Source: Polluticaenibacter yanchengensis
Lineage (GTDB): Bacteria > Bacteroidota > Bacteroidia > Chitinophagales > Chitinophagaceae
DNA length: 64,000 nt
Direction of reading: 5' to 3'
Assembly (NCBI GenBank): GCA_027854065.1
Contig: JAQGEF010000006.1
Coordinates: forward strand, 62,001-126,000
In this document: one piece after another, positions 61,901 to 64,000 of the stretch
Numbering within the stretch: position 1 is the first letter of the stretch
Layout of the letters: each line of letters starts with the position of its first letter
Notes under the pieces: model-generated
Seen by the model: the letters and a program-made list of their open reading frames with translations, nothing else
What the model was told of the DNA's origin: nothing
The model's database searches: none
Made by a program: the position numbers and the translations under genes

Positions 61901-64000
61901 ATGAACTTGAAAAAAGCAGGTCTTTTAGCTTTAGCAATGTATTGTGTGCAATGCGGACAAGCACAGGAAAAAGACAAAAAGAAATGGGATGTCAGTAATC
62001 CGACAACACATTTTAAAGAAATAAGTTTTCAAACCAGCGAAGGTACATGGATGAACCTCGATGTATCTCCGGATGGAAAGGAAATAGTCTTTGATTTGTT
62101 GGGAGACATTTACAGTTTGCCAATTACCGGCGGTAAAGCAAAGCTTTTACGAGGAGGCCTGCCAAGTGAAAACCAACCACAATATAGCCCGGATGGCAAA
62201 AAAATATTATTTACCAGCGATGCCGGTGGTGGTGACAATATATGGGTAATGGATAGAGATGGCAGCAATGCCAAACAGATTACCAAAGAAACCTTCCGGT
62301 TGTTGAATAATGCCACGTTTACGCCGGACGGACAATATATCATTGCAAGAAAACATTTTACAAGTGGTCGTTCCCTGGGTGCAGGCGAAATGTGGCTGTA
62401 CCATATTACCGGCGGTGGTGGCATCCAGTTAACTACCCGTAAAAATGATCAGCAGGATGTAAACGAACCGGCAATGTCACCTGATGGAAGATATCTGTAC
62501 TATTCCGAAGATATGTATCCCGGCGGCTTTTTTCAATATAACAAAGATCCTAATAACGAAATCTTTGTCATTAACAGGTATGACAGGACAACCGGCAAAA
62601 CCGACAGAATCACAGGCGGCGGCGGAGGGGCATTCCGTCCCAAAATAAGCCACAATGGCAAGCTGCTGGCCTTTATAAAAAGGGTCCGTACTAAAACCGT
62701 TCTATATTTACGAAGCCTGGAAACAGGAGAAGAATGGCCGGTGTATGACAAGCTTAGTAAAGATCAGATAGAAGCCTGGACTGTGTATGGTGCTTATGTA
62801 CGTTACGCTTTTACTCCGGATGATAAGCATATCATTATCTGGACGAATGGTAAAATCAATAAAATTGACTTAAGTAAAAATAATGAGTCGGTCGAGATCC
62901 CGTTTGAAGCAGATGTTAAACAGCGGTTAAATGATGTAGTCCGTTTCCAGCAGAATATTAACCAGGATCAATTCAATGTAAATGTTATTCGCCAGGCTGT
63001 AACATCACCGGATGGGAGGTGGGTAGTGTTTAATGCACTAGGTCAGTTATGGAAAAAGCAATTACCTGACGGCGCACCCGTACGTGTAACAACAGGCACA
63101 CAATTCGAGTTTGACCCTGCTTTTTCACCAGATGGTAAATCAATTGCATTCGTACAATGGAATGATGCCGATAAAGCAACCGTTGTCACATCTAATCTCA
63201 ATGGAGGTGCAATACAAAAAGTAACCGCTAACCCCGGTATATACCGCAGTCCGTCCTTTAGCGCAGATGGTCAGAAAATAGTATTTGTGCGCCAGGGCTC
63301 TAATAATACATTAGGAGAAGGTTATACTACCAAACCGGGTATTTATGTTGTAGGTGCAAAAGGAGGAGAACCTGAATTTGTTACAGCTGCAGGCGGTGAC
63401 GCTGCTCCGTTTTTTAGTAAAGATGCTAAAACCGTTTACTACCAGTTCCGCAATAGCCTTGCAAGTGTAGATTTGGATGGCAATAACAAACAAACACTGT
63501 TGAAAGGCAAGTATAGCAGCCAGTTCGCAATATCCCCTGATGAACTGTGGGTCGCGTTTGTGGATTTGCATAAAGTATATATTGCCGCATTGCCACAGGT
63601 CGGTAAAACCATAGATATGGAATCCGGATCGGTCAGTTACCCTGTAAAACAAGTCAGCAGGGATGCCGGTATTAATCTCCATTTTTCTGCAGACAATAAA
63701 AAACTTCATTACACATTCGGAGACCAGTATTATACCATTCATTTAGACGAACGTTTTGAGTTTATAGCCAATAAACCGGACAGCCTGTTTAAACTTCCTG
63801 ATCACGGTATTTCAATTGGTTTAAAAGGAACAACAGATAAACCAAAAGGAAGTATCCTGTTTAAAAATGCCAGGATTGCAACAATGGGCAATGAGGGGGT
63901 TTTAGAGAACAGCGACATTTTAATAGAAGGAAATATTATAAAAGCAGTTGGTAAAAATCTAACAGCGCCTAACAATGCAAAAATTATAGATGCTACCGGA
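61901..64000 (+). CDS. Secreted beta-propeller amidohydrolase (partial, runs off the window)
   Basis: An open frame from the ATG at 61901 runs 700 codons to the last base of the window without a stop. It starts with a signal peptide (MNLKKAGLLALAMYCVQCGQAQ). It continues with TolB/WD40-like propeller repeats, seen as recurring SPDGK/SPDGR-type turns (for example near residues 48, 92, 194, 370 and 408). Near residue 650 it enters an amidohydrolase domain: ILFKNARIATMGNEGVLENSD and IIKAVGKNL. The metal-binding part would lie beyond the window. Substrate is unknown; it probably acts in the periplasm or outside the cell. Confidence 0.85.
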   Translation, partial: MNLKKAGLLALAMYCVQCGQAQEKDKKKWDVSNPTTHFKEISFQTSEGTWMNLDVSPDGKEIVFDLLGDIYSLPITGGKAKLLRGGLPSENQPQYSPDGKKILFTSDAGGGDNIWVMDRDGSNAKQITKETFRLLNNATFTPDGQYIIARKHFTSGRSLGAGEMWLYHITGGGGIQLTTRKNDQQDVNEPAMSPDGRYLYYSEDMYPGGFFQYNKDPNNEIFVINRYDRTTGKTDRITGGGGGAFRPKISHNGKLLAFIKRVRTKTVLYLRSLETGEEWPVYDKLSKDQIEAWTVYGAYVRYAFTPDDKHIIIWTNGKINKIDLSKNNESVEIPFEADVKQRLNDVVRFQQNINQDQFNVNVIRQAVTSPDGRWVVFNALGQLWKKQLPDGAPVRVTTGTQFEFDPAFSPDGKSIAFVQWNDADKATVVTSNLNGGAIQKVTANPGIYRSPSFSADGQKIVFVRQGSNNTLGEGYTTKPGIYVVGAKGGEPEFVTAAGGDAAPFFSKDAKTVYYQFRNSLASVDLDGNNKQTLLKGKYSSQFAISPDELWVAFVDLHKVYIAALPQVGKTIDMESGSVSYPVKQVSRDAGINLHFSADNKKLHYTFGDQYYTIHLDERFEFIANKPDSLFKLPDHGISIGLKGTTDKPKGSILFKNARIATMGNEGVLENSDILIEGNIIKAVGKNLTAPNNAKIIDATG

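Overview
The window reads as chromosomal DNA of a member of the Bacteroidota, most likely the Chitinophagaceae or a close relative. This is an inference from gene content: an ExbB-ExbD-ExbD-TonB operon, a SusC/SusD pair, a secreted nuclease with a C-terminal type IX secretion sorting domain, futalosine-pathway menaquinone synthesis (MqnC), promoter elements of the TAnnTTTG type, and almost no Shine-Dalgarno sequences. No transposase, integrase, phage gene, rRNA or CRISPR array was found. One tRNA gene (Asn, GTT) is present. No database search was possible, so family names rest on motifs and overall sequence character.

Layout. 1-2.7 kb: tail of an unknown gene, a structured RNA candidate, then a GNAT acetyltransferase and argG. 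2.7-9.4 kb: RecQ-type helicase, FKBP lipoprotein, DsbA-like oxidoreductase, glycosyltransferase, aminotransferase. 9.4-19.3 kb: lipoprotein, mqnC, coiled-coil periplasmic protein, polysaccharide flippase, a very large orphan SMC-like ATPase, and paiB-pyrF. 19.6-22.7 kb: the TonB energising operon. 22.8-28.6 kb: FAD oxidoreductase, secreted endonuclease I, argH and a VWA-TPR fusion. 28.9-37.4 kb: RecB-like helicase-nuclease, glnS, small proteins, DeoR-type regulator and a lone paaA. 37.7-44.9 kb: SusC-SusD-metallopeptidase-DUF4302 nutrient uptake locus. 45-48.7 kb: KpsF-like isomerase, manC and a YbdL-like aminotransferase. 48.7-56.8 kb: TonB-dependent receptor, LolC/E-like permease, L,D-transpeptidase, tRNA-Asn, omega-amidase and HerA-like ATPase. 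57-64 kb: SNF2 helicase with two SWIM fingers, an orphan ExbD, and a truncated propeller-amidohydrolase.

How the genes work together. The ExbB/ExbD/TonB operon would power the two TonB-dependent receptors in the window (SusC at 37.8 kb, siderophore-type receptor at 48.7 kb). The SusCD locus has a metallopeptidase and no glycoside hydrolase, which points to a protein or peptide substrate. Arginine synthesis is split between argG (1.4 kb) and argH (25.6 kb). YbdL-like transaminase and YafV-like omega-amidase form a known two-enzyme glutamine or methionine transamination pair, although they lie 5.7 kb apart.

The most interesting non-coding content is three families of dispersed intergenic elements. 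Family A (four copies) has an outer stem whose two arms differ in every copy yet remain complementary, which is strong covariation. Family B has four copies with GGGCTG/CAGCCC ends. Family C has two copies of about 66 bp. A further three-way-junction RNA candidate lies upstream of the GNAT-argG genes and may be a cis-regulator.
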